Shown here piece after piece: positions 1 through 7,966 of a stretch of DNA of 64,000 bases. The notes under the pieces are model-generated. The model made no database searches. It was not told where the DNA came from and was given only the letters and a program-made list of their open reading frames with translations. The position numbers and the translations under genes are program-made. The stretch is taken from positions 1-64,000 of IMG/VR virus record IMGVR_UViG_3300036860_000514, one strand, 5' to 3'. Within the stretch, counting starts at the first letter, position 1, and every line of letters begins with the position of its first letter. The stretch comes from a virus.

Positions 1-780
1 TCCGCCTGGACCTACGAGAAGCTGATCAAGCCGGCGAAGCTCGGGACCCTCGAGGCGATGATCGGCAAACTCGATCCCGACTTCGACCAGGTGATCTTCG
101 GCGATGGGGTCGGGGCCCAGATCAAAGAGAACCTGATCCAGATCGATCGCGCCTTCCACCACGCGACCGAGTCGGGCGATGCGCTCATCGAGGCGGCCAA
201 AGAGGCGGCGGCCTCCGGTGTCGCGACGGCCCGGCGGGAGGGGGCGCGAGCTATCCGCGGCGTGCGGGGCGCGGTACGAGCCGCGACGATGGAGGCGCAG
301 CAGGGTGTGGAGGCGGCGAAAGGCGCACAGGCCGCGGGCGCTCGGCAAGCTACCACCACCGGGCGAGCCAATGTCGCGCTGCGCCGAGAGGAGCTCGCCG
401 GCACCCAGGTCGCCCGCGACGTCAGTCTCGCCCCGATCGAATCTGAACAGAAAGAGCTGTTCTATTCGCGGCTCGGGGCGTCACCGCCGATCGGGGGCCT
501 GGTTCCGTGGCGCCTCGGCCTGATCGCGCGCCTGCTCTATGGACCGCGGAGTGCGGAGCTGGTGCGCTGGGCGGCCTACTCTCGTCAGAACACGCAGCTT
601 CTCGTTGGGGCGATGACGAGTCCGCATCTGGGGATGGCCGTCTCAGATCTGCTGCGGTCCCTCGATGTCAGCGGGTTGATTGAGCCGTCGGTCGTCGCGC
701 ATCCGAAGACGACGCCCGCCTCGCCCCCGCTACCAAGGGCGCCCTCGCGCGTGGCTCAGGCGCCGCCGCCAGGACCCTGA
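1..780 (+). CDS. C-terminal part of a virion-associated protein (partial)
   Basis: The reading frame is open from the first base of the window, so the start lies upstream. The visible 259 residues are Ala/Arg/Glu-rich and strongly helical (about residues 35-140), then a short hydrophobic stretch (about 160-185) and a Pro-rich tail. I recognise no family. Its position at the end of the rightward transcription unit, meeting the leftward replication operon head-on, suggests the last structural gene, for example an internal virion or tail protein. Its last 25 bases overlap the convergent gene ending at 756. Confidence 0.6.
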   Translation, partial: SAWTYEKLIKPAKLGTLEAMIGKLDPDFDQVIFGDGVGAQIKENLIQIDRAFHHATESGDALIEAAKEAAASGVATARREGARAIRGVRGAVRAATMEAQQGVEAAKGAQAAGARQATTTGRANVALRREELAGTQVARDVSLAPIESEQKELFYSRLGASPPIGGLVPWRLGLIARLLYGPRSAELVRWAAYSRQNTQLLVGAMTSPHLGMAVSDLLRSLDVSGLIEPSVVAHPKTTPASPPLPRAPSRVAQAPPPGP

Positions 781-1277
781 TTGCGCATTGCTGATCCGCT
801 CGGAACCCTCGGCTGATCGGTGGGACGGACAACGACTTCGCGCTTGAGCAGCTCCACCGTGTTCTGAAACGCTCGCTCCAGGAGTTCGGACGGCAGGTAG
901 AGCGGATAGACGCTCCCGGACCGCGCCATGCCCGCCATCACGCAATCCGCGATGTAATCGAGCACGTCGATCAGATTCACATCCTCGGGGATGCCATCCG
1001 CCTCCGTCAGGTGATGCCGATTCAGCTTGCGGTGCCGGTCCCACCAGTCATGTTTCTCAAAGCCGGTCAGGAAATCAGCGTGGAAGCTATCGACGTCCTC
1101 GACCTTGTCGAAGTCATGCACGAACGCCGCTCGCTGGAGGAGCGCCCCGAAGAACTTCAAAGCCGCCCGCACGTCTTCGATATGCTGCAGTGAGCTTGTC
1201 ATGAGCGTCGCCTTCGTGACGTTCTTGAAATCGCACGTGCGTGTATCCGCCGTCTGACTCATCGGGATCTCGATCAT
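756..1277 (-). CDS. DUF5662-like HD-type phage protein
   Basis: 173 residues. An early His-Asp pair (AAFVHDFDK), a tryptophan pair (HDWWDRH) and a following NRHH motif resemble the DUF5662 family of small phage proteins, which looks like a reduced HD fold; no reaction is established for the family. The start was chosen at 1277 because its ATG overlaps the polymerase stop as ATGA, meaning coupled translation. It is the last gene of the leftward operon. Confidence 0.7.
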   Translation of the reverse strand: MIEIPMSQTADTRTCDFKNVTKATLMTSSLQHIEDVRAALKFFGALLQRAAFVHDFDKVEDVDSFHADFLTGFEKHDWWDRHRKLNRHHLTEADGIPEDVNLIDVLDYIADCVMAGMARSGSVYPLYLPSELLERAFQNTVELLKREVVVRPTDQPRVPSGSAMRNQGPGGGA

Positions 1278-4200
1278 GCGCTCCTCCTCAGCATCGATCC
1301 ATCCTCCTCGTCTTCCTCTTCGGCCGCCGTCCAGAGGCTCGGATCGAGCGAACTGAAGCCGGGTACCTGGAGATCTTCCATGTCCTGCCAATCGTCGCCG
1401 ACTTTCGCACTAATCTCATTGGAGAGGAACGGACCCAGCCCCCAGTCGAGCGGCATCGGCTGATTCAGGAGCGGGCGCTGCATCACCAGACAAATGCGTT
1501 CGAGTACCCGATCCCAGACGCGATGGGGAATCTCAAACAGATCGGAGTCATGGATCGGGGCACGCAGGGGCGTGCGACCATAGTAGGCATCGCCGATGTA
1601 GTACGGGCTGTCCGGATCGAAGAGCTCGAGATTGACGGCGTCGAGATCGCCGGCGCCGATCGATTGCGGATAAAAGGCGAGCGCCCGCTTGGCGTCCTCC
1701 CCAGGCCCGACCTTGAAGTACTCCCCGTTGATGATCGTGATCGGCGGTTCCAGCCCCGCCTTCTGGTAGCGGGCGATCAGCCGGTAGTACTGCGCAGCGG
1801 TCAGCCGCTTGAAGGTAAAGACAGACCAGAGCTCCAGCTTCGTCCCGTAGGGGTGGTCGCCGGGCCCCCCGAGGTATTTATCGCGGTGCGCGCGTTCCTG
1901 CGTCTGACGCTGCCACGCCGTGACCTTCGGCGCCATCTCGTGAAAGAGCCGTTCGAACTTCTGCGCCGTCGCGAGATTGGGGAAGAGCGTCGGGTACTGG
2001 AGCAGCATCCCCATGAGGGTCAGCCCGTAGTTCTTCGCGTGGACGTAGTGCTTCGTCTGGTCGTAGAGGAAGACGTGCTTCTTTTTGTATTCCGCGAAGA
2101 GCTGCCGGAGGTCGTCGGGGCGATCGTAGAGCCAGGTCCGGTCGAAGGGAGTCCCGAGCACGTAGGAGAGCATCCCCGAGTGCACGCCCAGCTTCGCCAG
2201 GCGCATATAGTCGGGATCCTGCGCGCGATGCCCAACCTTGATCGCCTCGATCGCGCGGAAGTCCACTTCGAGGAGCCGACAGCCAGGGGAGGCGACGATG
2301 CACTTCCGGAAGCCGGCCGCGAGCGCATGCCGGCCTCCCTTGGCGACTCCCTTGTCGGCCACCACGTTGGTGATATTCGGGTCTACATAGCTTTTCCTCC
2401 CCATCGACGGTTTAAACGTCGGAACTGGATGGACCCGATCGTCGCTGTCGAGGCGTCGTTCTGTGCCTTCTACATAGGTCCCCTCCACTTTGTTGATCGC
2501 CCGGTGATCGAGCAGCGCCGTGTAGAACGGATCTTTGGTCTGCTTCTCGAGCCGTTCGAGCGTCTCGCGATCGGTCGATTCCTTGTGCGTCTTCTTAGCC
2601 CGGCCTGGCTGGTGCTTCTTGTGCTTGATATAGGCGAGCACCTGCTGCCAGCTATCCGGGTTGAAGGGCTCCTGCCAGTACCAGCGGGTGACGGTGGCGA
2701 CCTGCACCGTGATGTCGGCTGGCTGATCCGACGGCTTCCAGCGCGTCACCCCGTCCTTCCCGACGACGGCGACTTTGCACCGGTGCTTGCGGTGGACGTC
2801 CTTCTCCCCGCAGGCTTTACACACCAGGACTTCTTTGAGGACCAGCTTCTCGACGACCCGCGCTTGCTTATAGAGATCGAGTTTGATGTCAGACGGGGGC
2901 CGGCCGGCGCGGGGCTTGCCCTTTCTGGTAAAGGCGGTGGCTTTGACGTGCAGGACGTTCGGCAGCGGGGGGGCCGCGAGTCCACCCTTCGGCGTGAGCG
3001 GCGCGAGGGCCTCCGGATAGAGCGTCTGCATGATGGCGGACCGATCCTTCAGCTTCTGGATCAGGTCAGCCTTGAACAGTTGGAGTCGGGTGCGATCGAC
3101 CTTGACCCCGACGAGCTGCGCGGGCCGGAGCGCGACCGTGTGCAGCTTGTGCACATGGCGCATCGCGTTGTCGAACATCCGCATCGCGATGAGATCGCGA
3201 TAGACGCCGAACCCACAGCGGTGATTCTGGAGGCCATCGATCGCCCCATACTTCGCCGGCTCGAGGTCGGCGAGATGCTTCCAGGGCCCATAGCTGGAAT
3301 AGAAGGGGGCGACGAAGCCGAGCCCGCGAGGTGAGTCCGAGTGCAGGTAGTGCCAGAGCCACATCAGGTCGATGACGCGCCCGAAGTCCTCTTCTTTCAG
3401 AATGCCGGCGGCGACTTGGCGGGGGAAGTCATACTCCTTGTTCCACATCCAGATCGGTCCCGGCGACTGATAGAGCCGGCGGAGCTCGTCGATGTAGGGC
3501 CCTGCATGGGGCACCGTCCCGCCTTCGTCCGTGTTGATCGACCAGTTCTGGCGCAGGATCTGATAGCTGCGATCTTCGTTGGTTATTTCCCCCTCGTCTT
3601 TGCCACCCGCCTTATCCGGAGTCTCGACGTCGTTGGTGAGGGGATAGGCCCACGGGTCCTGCTGACGAGCCGCAACGGCTTGGTCGACCCAGGCGTGGAA
3701 CCAGTCCAATGGCGGATCCACGACCAGAGAACCTGTGTCAGCCGGTTTGCCATGATCGCGTGCCTCCTCCGCTTGTCGGAGATCCCACAGGACCGTGCCG
3801 ATCAGGTTGTGCGCCCCACGTTGTAAAAAGCTCGGGTGGAAGGTGGGAACGACCCAGAAGCGGTCTTTCGGCTCTCGCAGGATCGCGCCGTGAAAGTCGT
3901 GGACGCGGATCTTCTTGTACCCGACCAGATTCATGACCCGCTTCAGCGCATTCCCGCCGAAGGTGACCACGACTTTATGCTTCTCGTCGAGGGTGGGCTC
4001 GAGATAGGGACACGCCATCGCGGCGTGGTACCAGGGCGCCCGCTCATCGAACCAATCACCGGGCGGCCGACATGAGGCCACGTTATGCAGGCGAATGCTG
4101 TCCCGCGACCACCCCAGTAGGTTGAGCAGTCGTTGGAGCATCCCGCCCGCATCACCCATGAACGGCCGCCCAGTGAGGGCTTCGACTTTCCCGAGGGCCT

Positions 4201-4312
4201 CGCCCACCCCTAACAGCCATGCCTGGGGCGGACCGTCCGCGGGCGCGAAGCCCTCAGCCTGACGGTCGAGCGTGCAGCTACGGCAGGCGCTCGGTCTCGG
4301 GAGGGCGGGCAT
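1274..4312 (-). CDS. Family A DNA polymerase with N-terminal uracil-DNA glycosylase domain
   Basis: 1012 residues. Residues about 8-175 match a family 4 (Fe-S) uracil-DNA glycosylase: C10 and C13, then C81 (SCRPPG) and C101 can hold the 4Fe-4S cluster; GEALGKVEALTGRPFMGDAG (37-56) is the uracil-binding motif and HPS (159-161) the second active-site loop. Residues about 220-375 form a DEDDy 3'-5' exonuclease: D228/E230, NKEYD (291-295), YGAID (355-359). The polymerase domain has motif A with D684 and E689, motif B ending in NYG (761-763), and motif C as HDSD. A CxxC...C zinc-finger-like insertion lies at about 498-512. The expected role is replicative synthesis with proofreading, plus uracil sensing or removal. 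The O-helix is atypical: the usual lysine position looks like His. Family and domains are clear; what the fusion does is inferred. Confidence 0.93.
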   Translation of the reverse strand: MPALPRPSACRSCTLDRQAEGFAPADGPPQAWLLGVGEALGKVEALTGRPFMGDAGGMLQRLLNLLGWSRDSIRLHNVASCRPPGDWFDERAPWYHAAMACPYLEPTLDEKHKVVVTFGGNALKRVMNLVGYKKIRVHDFHGAILREPKDRFWVVPTFHPSFLQRGAHNLIGTVLWDLRQAEEARDHGKPADTGSLVVDPPLDWFHAWVDQAVAARQQDPWAYPLTNDVETPDKAGGKDEGEITNEDRSYQILRQNWSINTDEGGTVPHAGPYIDELRRLYQSPGPIWMWNKEYDFPRQVAAGILKEEDFGRVIDLMWLWHYLHSDSPRGLGFVAPFYSSYGPWKHLADLEPAKYGAIDGLQNHRCGFGVYRDLIAMRMFDNAMRHVHKLHTVALRPAQLVGVKVDRTRLQLFKADLIQKLKDRSAIMQTLYPEALAPLTPKGGLAAPPLPNVLHVKATAFTRKGKPRAGRPPSDIKLDLYKQARVVEKLVLKEVLVCKACGEKDVHRKHRCKVAVVGKDGVTRWKPSDQPADITVQVATVTRWYWQEPFNPDSWQQVLAYIKHKKHQPGRAKKTHKESTDRETLERLEKQTKDPFYTALLDHRAINKVEGTYVEGTERRLDSDDRVHPVPTFKPSMGRKSYVDPNITNVVADKGVAKGGRHALAAGFRKCIVASPGCRLLEVDFRAIEAIKVGHRAQDPDYMRLAKLGVHSGMLSYVLGTPFDRTWLYDRPDDLRQLFAEYKKKHVFLYDQTKHYVHAKNYGLTLMGMLLQYPTLFPNLATAQKFERLFHEMAPKVTAWQRQTQERAHRDKYLGGPGDHPYGTKLELWSVFTFKRLTAAQYYRLIARYQKAGLEPPITIINGEYFKVGPGEDAKRALAFYPQSIGAGDLDAVNLELFDPDSPYYIGDAYYGRTPLRAPIHDSDLFEIPHRVWDRVLERICLVMQRPLLNQPMPLDWGLGPFLSNEISAKVGDDWQDMEDLQVPGFSSLDPSLWTAAEEEDEEDGSMLRRSA

Positions 4313-4493
4313 ATTTCAATCTAGGTTTCCCAGACCACTCCGCAGGGCAGGGCTCCGTGATGTTATAGATCCCCGTCTTCGGGTTCCGCTTCTCGACTTT
4401 GTCCCAGCGCGCCCCGCAGTCCATGCAATATCGCGGACTCACCGTGGAATTATAGCGGTGACTGGGATGGGGGATCGGGAGGCCCTTGGCCAT
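4278..4493 (-). CDS. Small zinc-ribbon protein
   Basis: 71 residues with CMDCGARW and a later single Cys (EPCPAEW), resembling a small zinc ribbon, probably nucleic-acid or protein binding. A GGAG ribosome site lies about 7 bases before the ATG. It overlaps the gene upstream (44 bases) and the polymerase start (35 bases), so it is probably translated as part of the operon. Family unknown. Confidence 0.65.
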   Translation of the reverse strand: MAKGLPIPHPSHRYNSTVSPRYCMDCGARWDKVEKRNPKTGIYNITEPCPAEWSGKPRLKYARPPETERLP

Positions 4494-4764
4494 TCAGATA
4501 CTCCGCGATCACATCCCCATGGCAGTCCTTCGGCTTACACCAGCAGCCGAGGACCTTGTCTTTGAGCTCGGCGCGCGCCTGGGCTCTGAGCTCCGCACAT
4601 CCGTCGGAGTACCAGTACTGTCTGTACAGTTCGATCGCCTTCGCGCGCGTGAGTCGCCCCCTCGGTCCGTAGCTGCCGCCAATCGCGAAGGGGTTGCCCC
4701 ACTTCGACGGCCGGCCGATATACACATCGTAGAGCGTGCTCCGGACATTGACGACGGTGGTCAC
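4450..4764 (-). CDS. DUF4326 family protein
   Basis: 104 residues from a GTG that overlaps the upstream stop as GTGA. The family signature is complete: VYIGRPSKWGNPF near the N-terminus, the helix AIELYRQYWYS, and LGCWCKPKDCHGDVI near the C-terminus. The conserved Cys/His set suggests an enzyme or metal site. DUF4326 is common in phages and bacteria without a fixed function; comparative genomics has linked it to nucleotide-modifying systems. Its neighbours here are a HAD phosphatase and the polymerase. Confidence 0.88.
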   Translation of the reverse strand: MTTVVNVRSTLYDVYIGRPSKWGNPFAIGGSYGPRGRLTRAKAIELYRQYWYSDGCAELRAQARAELKDKVLGCWCKPKDCHGDVIAEYLNGQGPPDPPSQSPL

Positions 4765-5543
4765 GCCTCTGAGGAACTCGATCCCCTTGGCGGTTCCGGC
4801 AACGCGCCGCAGGCACATCGCTCGTCGTCGCGCATCACATGAATCATGAAGCCTGGATGGCATGGGTCTGGGTAACACATGGAGATTCGCTCTCCACGGA
4901 CGGCGGCGAGGGCGGCCTCGACAAGCGCCTGTCCGAATCTCTCCAGCGCCTGTTTCTGCTCGTGATACTCGCCGTGAAACAGTGTCGGCCCGTGGCTCGA
5001 ACCCCACGACCAATCGGAAATAAACTTCCGCACGTTGAATGACTGCGCTTTCTCCAGCGCCTCGGTGAGCATGGCGTTCTGATCGTGATACTTGATCGCG
5101 AGATGTTCGTAGGCTTTCAGACGCTCCAGTTCTTGAGTGAGCGTGGCGACCTGCTCCTGGAGGCTCTCCCCGGTGTTCGTCACCATCTGCACGCACCGAT
5201 CGTCATAGAAGGCGACCATCTGCCAGTCCTTCGTCGCCGTGACGGGCAGGATCTGGCCGAAGACCTTCAGACACCACTCCGCAATGAGGGCGCGCTGATT
5301 CGCCGCGAACGCCCGATCATCGGTCGCCACACTCGACCGCGCCCCGCAGGCCGCCACGCGCGCCGTCATGATGCGGACGCGCTTCCCCTCAGCGAGCCAG
5401 GCCTTGACGCGCTCGACCATCGTGGGGATCGGTGGGCCGATGCCCAGGACCGCGTCATTTCCCGTGGTGTGATCGGTGGGCTGCTCGATCCATTCGGCGA
5501 GCACCCCGTCGAGATCGACCCCGATCCAGCTTCCGTCAGACAT
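4761..5543 (-). CDS. HAD-superfamily phosphatase-like protein with coiled coil
   Basis: 260 residues. DLDGVL (D10 and D12) is HAD motif I, a Thr-bearing IMTARVAA segment near residue 60 is motif II, and AFYDDRCVQM near 115 is the acidic motif IV, so the first half looks like a phage HAD hydrolase, possibly a nucleotide or sugar-phosphate phosphatase. Residues about 130-170 form a coiled coil, and the C-terminus carries Cys pairs. The leader contains a duplicated 16-bp element holding the ribosome site. Confidence 0.75.
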   Translation of the reverse strand: MSDGSWIGVDLDGVLAEWIEQPTDHTTGNDAVLGIGPPIPTMVERVKAWLAEGKRVRIMTARVAACGARSSVATDDRAFAANQRALIAEWCLKVFGQILPVTATKDWQMVAFYDDRCVQMVTNTGESLQEQVATLTQELERLKAYEHLAIKYHDQNAMLTEALEKAQSFNVRKFISDWSWGSSHGPTLFHGEYHEQKQALERFGQALVEAALAAVRGERISMCYPDPCHPGFMIHVMRDDERCACGALPEPPRGSSSSEA

Positions 5544-5547
5544 AGAA

Positions 5548-5584
5548 AAGTTTCCTTCAGACTTTCCGAAGTTTCCTTCAGACT
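5548..5584 (-). repeat. Tandem 16-bp direct repeat in a leader, with duplicated ribosome site
   Basis: The leftward strand carries AGTCTGAAGGAAACTT twice (5584-5569 and 5563-5548), 5 bases apart, directly before the ATG of the HAD gene. Each copy contains an AAGGA Shine-Dalgarno core, so only the copy nearer the ATG is at a usual distance. The duplication may be recent or may tune translation. Confidence 0.75.
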
Positions 5585-5594
5585 CCGTCGGGCA

Positions 5595-5852
5595 TCAGTT
5601 GACCTCACTCACCAGCACGCCGGCCTCTTTGAAGCGCTGCTTCAGGGTCGCCTTATCTTTCTCATGAAAGATCACGACCTGCGTCAGATTGGCGAAGCCA
5701 GCCCCCGGCGGGTTCACGAGCAGGGTCTTCTTCTCAGCCCCGACACCCGCCTTGAGATAGGCGAGCCCGTCGTCGGTGAGCCCCACGATCAGCACCTGTC
5801 CTTGCCCGTCGTCGCGCTCCCCATAGGCCCAGACAATGTGCTCGTTCTTCAT
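5595..5852 (-). CDS. Hypothetical protein
   Basis: 85 residues starting MKNEHIVW, chosen because GGTGGAG lies just before this ATG and the ATG overlaps the upstream stop as ATGA. Alternating hydrophobic strands (QVLIVGLTDDGLAYL, TQVVIFHEKDK) suggest a small alpha/beta fold. No family recognised. Confidence 0.65.
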   Translation of the reverse strand: MKNEHIVWAYGERDDGQGQVLIVGLTDDGLAYLKAGVGAEKKTLLVNPPGAGFANLTQVVIFHEKDKATLKQRFKEAGVLVSEVN

Positions 5853-6061
5853 AAGATCTCCACCTTCGACGAGGTGACTGAGAGTCGGTGGAGCACCCGT
5901 GCACACTCATCGCCCTCGGCTCGGAGCGTGACGTACCCGCCTCCGACGAGAAAGATCGTCCCTGACGCTGTGATCCCGTCGGGGTCCGGCTGAATCGTCG
6001 CGATGTGGTCAATATTGACGAGGGTCTCCCCCTCTCGAGCCTGCACTCTAATCAGCGTCAT
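5849..6061 (-). CDS. Hypothetical protein
   Basis: 70 residues, mostly short beta strands with a turn at PDPDG and a GGGYVTL strand. ATGA overlaps at both ends place it firmly in the operon. No family recognised. Confidence 0.65.
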   Translation of the reverse strand: MTLIRVQAREGETLVNIDHIATIQPDPDGITASGTIFLVGGGYVTLRAEGDECARVLHRLSVTSSKVEIL

Positions 6062-6507
6062 AGGTCCCTCTCGACAATCACAAACCGGTCATCGAGGATC
6101 GGCTCCAGAATGCTCCGCACCTCACTCCAGAGCAGCTTCCCATTCCCGCAGCCTGCGCGCGGCAGGAGCACCCGGCGGAAGTTGCGCACCGTCGTCTCAC
6201 CGACGAGTTGACACGCGCTCCGGTGGATCAGCTCGAGATCGGCCGTCTCCCACCAGTTGTGTTTCACGGGGAACGCGTAGAGCGGACAGAGGGTCGGATC
6301 CTCGAGGAGGAGCTGCACGACGTTGCCGCGTACGCGCAGGAGCTCCCCGAGCGTCACCTCGATGGTCGGATAGCGTTCTTTCGCCTGTCGGGCGACGCCT
6401 CGTCCCATCACGCCCCGCCCACTGATGGAGATCGTCCCGTTGGTCGTAATGCAGAGGGCGTCGGCGTCCTGCGCTTCGATCCAGAGGTCGCCAGCGATCT
6501 CGATCAT
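6058..6507 (-). CDS. Macro-domain-like protein
   Basis: 149 residues from an ATG overlapping the glycosyltransferase stop (ATGA). ALCITTNGTIS corresponds to the first strand and Asn of macro domains, GRGVMGRGVARQAKERYP to the glycine-rich ADP-ribose-binding loop, and VLLPRAGCGNGKLLW to the second binding loop. Family members bind or hydrolyse ADP-ribose derivatives, such as ADP-ribose-1''-phosphate or ADP-ribosylated protein or DNA. The position among nucleotide-handling genes (SLOG, DUF4326, HAD) fits that. The exact substrate is unknown. Confidence 0.85.
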   Translation of the reverse strand: MIEIAGDLWIEAQDADALCITTNGTISISGRGVMGRGVARQAKERYPTIEVTLGELLRVRGNVVQLLLEDPTLCPLYAFPVKHNWWETADLELIHRSACQLVGETTVRNFRRVLLPRAGCGNGKLLWSEVRSILEPILDDRFVIVERDL

Positions 6508-7487
6508 GACTCGCCCTCGAAGATCTCCGCGATCTTGTCGAGCGCGGGCCGACAGGCCTCGACGATGTCGGGCATCGTGATGATCGTCGGGCGCTCCTCT
6601 CGCTGCTTCCGGAAGTAGTCCTGCAGCGCCGGCGTCGTCGGCTCGGTGAGCGTCGCGAGCTGATCGAAATCGCTCGCGTAGGTGCGGTCGTTGAAGGGTG
6701 TCCAGAAGGTCTCCTGATTCACCGGCCCACCCCACTTCCGCTGGTAGTACGCCCGCGCGCCCCGCTCGATCCCTGCCCTGATCGCCTCCGCCTTGCGCGG
6801 ATCGATCTGCGCGAGCGTCTGGGACGCCAGATGGAGGTACGGCCAATTGATCCCGAAGATCCGATCCGCCTCCCCCGCCAACATCAGTCGCCGGTGATAG
6901 TCCAGGTCTTCGCAAAAGGCCGGCGTGAAGTGCTCATCGAACCGGAACCGCACATGGCAGGCATACGAGATCAGAAAGCACGAGAAGTCCGGCCCCCCAT
7001 GCCCTACGGAGTTCATCTCAATGGGGGCGCGCAACCACTGAGCGGCGAGCTGATCACTGACGTCGCCAGGATCGGGGTACCAGCCATCCCTGTTCACACC
7101 CAACGCTGAGACAAACAGACTCTCAGTACTAGCTAGTACAGTACATAGGACGTGCATCGTCTCTCGATGCAGCCGGACGTCGTTGTTGACGACGAGCGCC
7201 TTCCAGGTGTCCATCTCCCCGAGCGCCTGCTCCCAGACGAAGTCGAGCGCGCGGTTCCAGGTCGCCGCCAGACTCGGCAGCGGCGGGTCGTGCGACCAGA
7301 GCAGCACCTCCGGATACAGCTCCGCGAGCCGTTCGAGTCGCACGCGGAAGTCCGACGGGACGCCCTGATTGACGATCAGGATGCGTGTGGGAACGGTCTG
7401 ATCGAGCAGATCGTCGACGACCGCTTCAGTCATCTCTGGGCCGGCGAGGACCGGCATGATGGCCCAGACGGGCTCAATCGTCGTCAT
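6504..7487 (-). CDS. GT2-like glycosyltransferase
   Basis: 327 residues. An N-terminal GT-A nucleotide-sugar fold is suggested by WAIMPVLAGP, ILIVNQG and the acidic LVVNNDVRL, which would hold the metal (DxD-like). AFCEDLDYHRRL near the middle matches the GT2 ED motif. It would transfer a sugar from an NDP-sugar; the acceptor is unknown. The start ATG overlaps the upstream stop (ATGA). Part of its coding sequence (7126-7154) nearly matches the integrase 3' end. Confidence 0.82.
   Translation of the reverse strand: MTTIEPVWAIMPVLAGPEMTEAVVDDLLDQTVPTRILIVNQGVPSDFRVRLERLAELYPEVLLWSHDPPLPSLAATWNRALDFVWEQALGEMDTWKALVVNNDVRLHRETMHVLCTVLASTESLFVSALGVNRDGWYPDPGDVSDQLAAQWLRAPIEMNSVGHGGPDFSCFLISYACHVRFRFDEHFTPAFCEDLDYHRRLMLAGEADRIFGINWPYLHLASQTLAQIDPRKAEAIRAGIERGARAYYQRKWGGPVNQETFWTPFNDRTYASDFDQLATLTEPTTPALQDYFRKQREERPTIITMPDIVEACRPALDKIAEIFEGES
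7126..7154. repeat. Dispersed 29-bp near-repeat, copy 1
   Basis: GTACT, two variable bases, CTAGTACAGTACA, one variable base, AGGACGTG. It matches 24146-24174 at 26 of 29 positions in the same orientation. In this copy bases 7126-7139 form the perfect palindrome GTACTAGCTAGTAC. It lies inside a glycosyltransferase reading frame. Confidence 0.8.
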
Positions 7488-7708
7488 GAGGGCCTCCGGT
7501 CGACGTCGGCCATCAGCCGATCGAACCACATGAGGAAGGCGGTCATCGTCTCGATCTCGAGATAGATCACGTTGGTCACCTCGATGCCATTCTCGGTTGT
7601 GAGCTCGATGCAGCCTCGTGTGCGGTTGACGGCTGCGTAGACGCCATCCCCGAGATACGTCTTTCGGTCCGTGGTGGTTATGAGAGGGATCGAGGTTTTG
7701 TCAGCCAT
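7484..7708 (-). CDS. Hypothetical protein
   Basis: 74 residues. The start at 7708 has CAGGAG about 8 bases before it. The middle is beta-rich (CIELTTENGIEV) and ends in a helix (TAFLMWFDRLMADV). It overlaps the membrane-protein gene upstream by 31 bases and the GT2 gene by ATGA. No family recognised. Confidence 0.6.
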   Translation of the reverse strand: MADKTSIPLITTTDRKTYLGDGVYAAVNRTRGCIELTTENGIEVTNVIYLEIETMTAFLMWFDRLMADVDRRPS

Positions 7709-7854
7709 GCGTACACTCCTGCCCAGAAGATCCACCCGACCCCGCTCGCGACGAGCGTGGTCCCGAGATTGTTCGTTAGGTACCAGACGCCCGTCGTCCC
7801 GAGCGTGAGCCCGAGACTGATACACGCGAGAATGACGCCGCGACGGAGAATCAT
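7678..7854 (-). CDS. Small membrane protein, two predicted helices
   Basis: 58 residues from ATG 7854, one base after the preceding stop. Two hydrophobic helices (about 6-25 and 32-50) separated by NNLG suggest an inner-membrane hairpin with a short basic tail. It is not next to lysis genes, so a holin role is unlikely on position; it may assist the neighbouring glycan or lipid-type enzymes. Confidence 0.6.
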   Translation of the reverse strand: MILRRGVILACISLGLTLGTTGVWYLTNNLGTTLVASGVGWIFWAGVYAWLTKPRSLS

Positions 7855-7855
7855 C

Positions 7856-7966
7856 TCAGTCCGTCCAGGTGTGCCCACATCGCTGACATTGCAGCGTGTG
7901 CGATCCGATGATCAGAACGGGCGAGTGTCCGAGGCGCAACCAACAGAGTAACCGTTTCCAGTTCAT
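7856..7966 (-). CDS. Tiny zinc-ribbon protein
   Basis: 36 residues starting MNWKRLLCWL and ending with CQRCGHTW, a common layout for minute phage proteins with half a zinc ribbon; the first Cys and a His may complete the site. The ATG overlaps the FkbM stop (ATGA). Confidence 0.55.
   Translation of the reverse strand: MNWKRLLCWLRLGHSPVLIIGSHTLQCQRCGHTWTD

Noticed and set aside
1241-3334. 697-codon open frame on the + strand
   Set aside because: It is antisense to the DNA polymerase, whose exonuclease and palm motifs are unambiguous; the translation is Arg/Leu/Glu-rich with no domain. A GC-rich shadow.
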